A DNA stretch of 64,000 bases. Origin: Ahrensia kielensis DSM 5890 (lineage in GTDB: Bacteria; Pseudomonadota; Alphaproteobacteria; Rhizobiales; Rhizobiaceae). The stretch covers positions 248,001 to 312,000 of the forward strand of contig NZ_KB894529.1 of the NCBI RefSeq assembly GCF_000374465.1, given 5' to 3'. A program made the translations under genes and the position numbers. Under the pieces are notes generated by a model, which saw only the letters and a program-made list of their open reading frames with translations, was not told the origin of the DNA and did not search any database. This document shows, in pieces, positions 62,428 through 64,000 of this stretch (its first letter is position 1; the number at the start of each line of letters is the position of its first letter).

Positions 62428-64000
62428 ATGCGCTATGAGTTCGACGTTGATCTTCGCCGCCTGATACTTGAAGCACCGAGCTTAATACGTTCGAACGCTC
62501 CATCCCATCCCCCTACTTTCCAAGAAAAAAACTTAGATAAATCTCGCCCTGAGATAACCGACCCCTCCATAGCATTTCTATTGAGCTTTGGACTACCTCA
62601 AAAAATGTTGCGCCGTGCAATGGCTCTTGCTGAAGAAAATGGCACTTACGCCGCGAAAGAACTTATCGCCTTTAACGGCATTCAAGAAATTCAATACTAC
62701 CAATTACTGGCCAAACATCTTGATGTAGAATTCATCGAAGAAGTTCAAATAGTCAAGCTTGTTGATTTGAGCGAAACGTCAATGGCCGCCTTTGCTCAAA
62801 AGCAAGTTGTGTGGGGTGATCTGGGGCAAGGCATTCTAAGACCAATTCTAGCGCCTGATCCACGGCAAATTACACGATTGGAAAAAATGCTCGCTGCCGA
62901 TAAACGGCAAGTCCAAATTGCACTTACTGCGCCCTGCATTCTGCGTTCTGTGGCAATCGAACAACAAAAAGATCAGCTCAGTTACGCAGCAATAAATCAA
63001 CTTTATATTGCGAAGCCTAGTGCGTCTGCTCGCATTGGTGCAAGTGCTTGGCAAGGCGCCATCATTAGCATCATTGTCATTGCAATAGCGCTGGCACTTA
63101 GCTTATCCAATGGCGCAGCAGGCGTTGTGTTTCATCTCATTCTTTCGATGTTTTTTGCATGCTGCACAGGTCTTCGCTTAATTGCATTGTCGAATTTCAG
63201 CCCCATAAACTTTGCAAAAATCGCACCATCTCCTAACAAAGACAAACCAGTATATAGCGTCATGGTTGCTCTTCATGATGAAGCCGAAGTCGTAGGCGAC
63301 TTAGTCGAAGCGTTAAGAAAACTTAAGTGGCCCCGCTCAAAACTTGAAATCAAACTGGTTTGCGAAGCCGATGATTATAAAACAATCGATAAGATAAAAG
63401 CCGAAGATCTTGATCCTCGATTTGAAATTATTCAGGTGCCGCCAAGTACACCTCGCACTAAACCCAAAGCGCTGTGCTATGCGCTTGGTTTCACAAGTGG
63501 TAAATTTATTACGCTTTACGATGCCGAAGATCGGCCTCACCCAGAACAATTGTTAGAAGCCTATCAACGTTTTGATAACGCCGATGACAAGCTGGGCTGC
63601 TTGCAAGCGCCTCTAAAAATCGCCAATGCGGAAGATAATGCGATTAGCAGCATGTTTCATTTTGAATATGCGGGACTTTTCTACGGGCTTATTCCTTGGC
63701 TTGCGCGTCGCAAGGCACCAATAATGCTTGGCGGTACATCCAATCATTTTCGCCGTGACGCCTTAATCGCAGTTGGAGGATGGGATCCGTTCAATGTCAC
63801 AGAAGATGCCGATATTGGCATAAGGCTTTGGCGGCACGGCTATAATATCGATACAATAACCCGCCCCACACTTGAAGATGCTCCATTAAACGTTTCTACT
63901 TGGATTCCACAACGAACGCGCTGGTTTAAGGGGTGGATACAAACTTGGCTTGTTCATATGAAGCAGCCTATAAAGCTCACCCAGAACGCATCATTTTCTT
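62428..64000 (+). CDS. XagB-like family 2 glycosyltransferase with MshEN-like N-terminal domain, 3' end outside window
   Basis: ATG at 62428 (AAGGA before) opens 524 codons to the window edge without stop. Residues about 50-160 resemble the T2SSE/MshEN N-terminal domain (LLSFGLPQKMLRRAMALAEE, YYQLLAKHLDVEFIEE). Two helices at about 210-250 (GAIISIIVIAIALALSLSNG) precede a processive GT2 domain with YSVMVALHDEAEVV, the Asp-x-Asp YDAEDRPHP, TEDADIG and the Q-x-x-RW motif QRTRWFKGW. Such proteins (XagB) make exopolysaccharide at the inner membrane, and the N-terminal domain may bind c-di-GMP. The polymer made here is unknown. Confidence 0.88.
   Translation, partial: MRYEFDVDLRRLILEAPSLIRSNAPSHPPTFQEKNLDKSRPEITDPSIAFLLSFGLPQKMLRRAMALAEENGTYAAKELIAFNGIQEIQYYQLLAKHLDVEFIEEVQIVKLVDLSETSMAAFAQKQVVWGDLGQGILRPILAPDPRQITRLEKMLAADKRQVQIALTAPCILRSVAIEQQKDQLSYAAINQLYIAKPSASARIGASAWQGAIISIIVIAIALALSLSNGAAGVVFHLILSMFFACCTGLRLIALSNFSPINFAKIAPSPNKDKPVYSVMVALHDEAEVVGDLVEALRKLKWPRSKLEIKLVCEADDYKTIDKIKAEDLDPRFEIIQVPPSTPRTKPKALCYALGFTSGKFITLYDAEDRPHPEQLLEAYQRFDNADDKLGCLQAPLKIANAEDNAISSMFHFEYAGLFYGLIPWLARRKAPIMLGGTSNHFRRDALIAVGGWDPFNVTEDADIGIRLWRHGYNIDTITRPTLEDAPLNVSTWIPQRTRWFKGWIQTWLVHMKQPIKLTQNASFS

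Overview
The window reads as a chromosomal segment of a moderately low-GC alphaproteobacterium, most likely a marine member of the Hyphomicrobiales (Rhizobiales). The clues are a PodJ-like polarity protein, a class I lysyl-tRNA synthetase, DUF6460, DUF6074 and DUF6950 proteins, a SitABCD-type metal transporter, the zwf-pgl-edd Entner-Doudoroff operon, the ligase-associated helicase/PdeM pair and a GTTC-N7-GTTC LexA box. Genus is not decidable from the sequence alone (Ahrensia-like is only a guess).

Layout. (1) 1-8470: exopolysaccharide/O-antigen cluster with a Wzy-like polymerase/ligase (cut by the window edge), GT2, GT4, WecG/TagA-type and DUF6492 glycosyltransferases, a Wzx-like flippase and a kinase-less Wzz-type protein with a long Pro/Gln/His/Tyr-rich tail. 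(2) 8581-13593: folD, then the opposite-strand operon zwf-pgl-edd. (3) 13721-17455: sitABCD-type Mn/Fe transporter behind two operator-like dyads, with an intercistronic hairpin after the binding-protein gene. (4) 17789-23633: a catabolic-looking module: TRAP transporter (dctPQM) with its own LysR gene, divergent from a GMC flavin oxidoreductase. (5) 23883-33795: a 9.9-kb integrated element in the 3' half of tRNA-Phe, bounded by perfect 51-bp repeats. (6) 33990-43511: mixed housekeeping genes, including DUF952-pyrD, a MATE exporter, an HDAC-family hydrolase, CAP and DUF6460 proteins and the DNA-repair pair lhr-like helicase/pdeM. (7) 43599-53561: podJ-like gene, MerR/LiuR-like regulator, a near-perfect operator dyad and a beta-oxidation operon (acyl-CoA dehydrogenase, thiolase, FadB/J). 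(8) 53692-54595: cobalamin riboswitch driving a solitary CbiM-like permease. (9) 54673-64000: DEAD-box helicase, cold-shock gene with a possible RNA switch, DsbA-like isomerase, S24-type regulator, PHA-system protein, lysK, sterol-desaturase-like hydroxylase, a family 3 binding protein and a XagB-like glycosyltransferase with an MshEN-like N-terminus (cut by the window edge).

The most interesting object is the tRNA-Phe element. It has an integrase with recognisable arm-site pairs at both ends, a tandem ribbon-helix-helix repressor facing an AlpA/excisionase-like gene over repeated ATGCCnCAC operators, a winged-helix replication-like gene that carries four iteron-like repeats around its own 3' end, an HK97 prohead protease and an HK97 major capsid protein, two lipoproteins and a LexA-boxed Y-family DNA polymerase coupled to a zinc-ribbon protein. 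It has no recognisable portal, terminase, connector or tail gene. That gene set and size fit a capsid-encoding phage satellite, although a prophage that lost its packaging and tail genes is the alternative.
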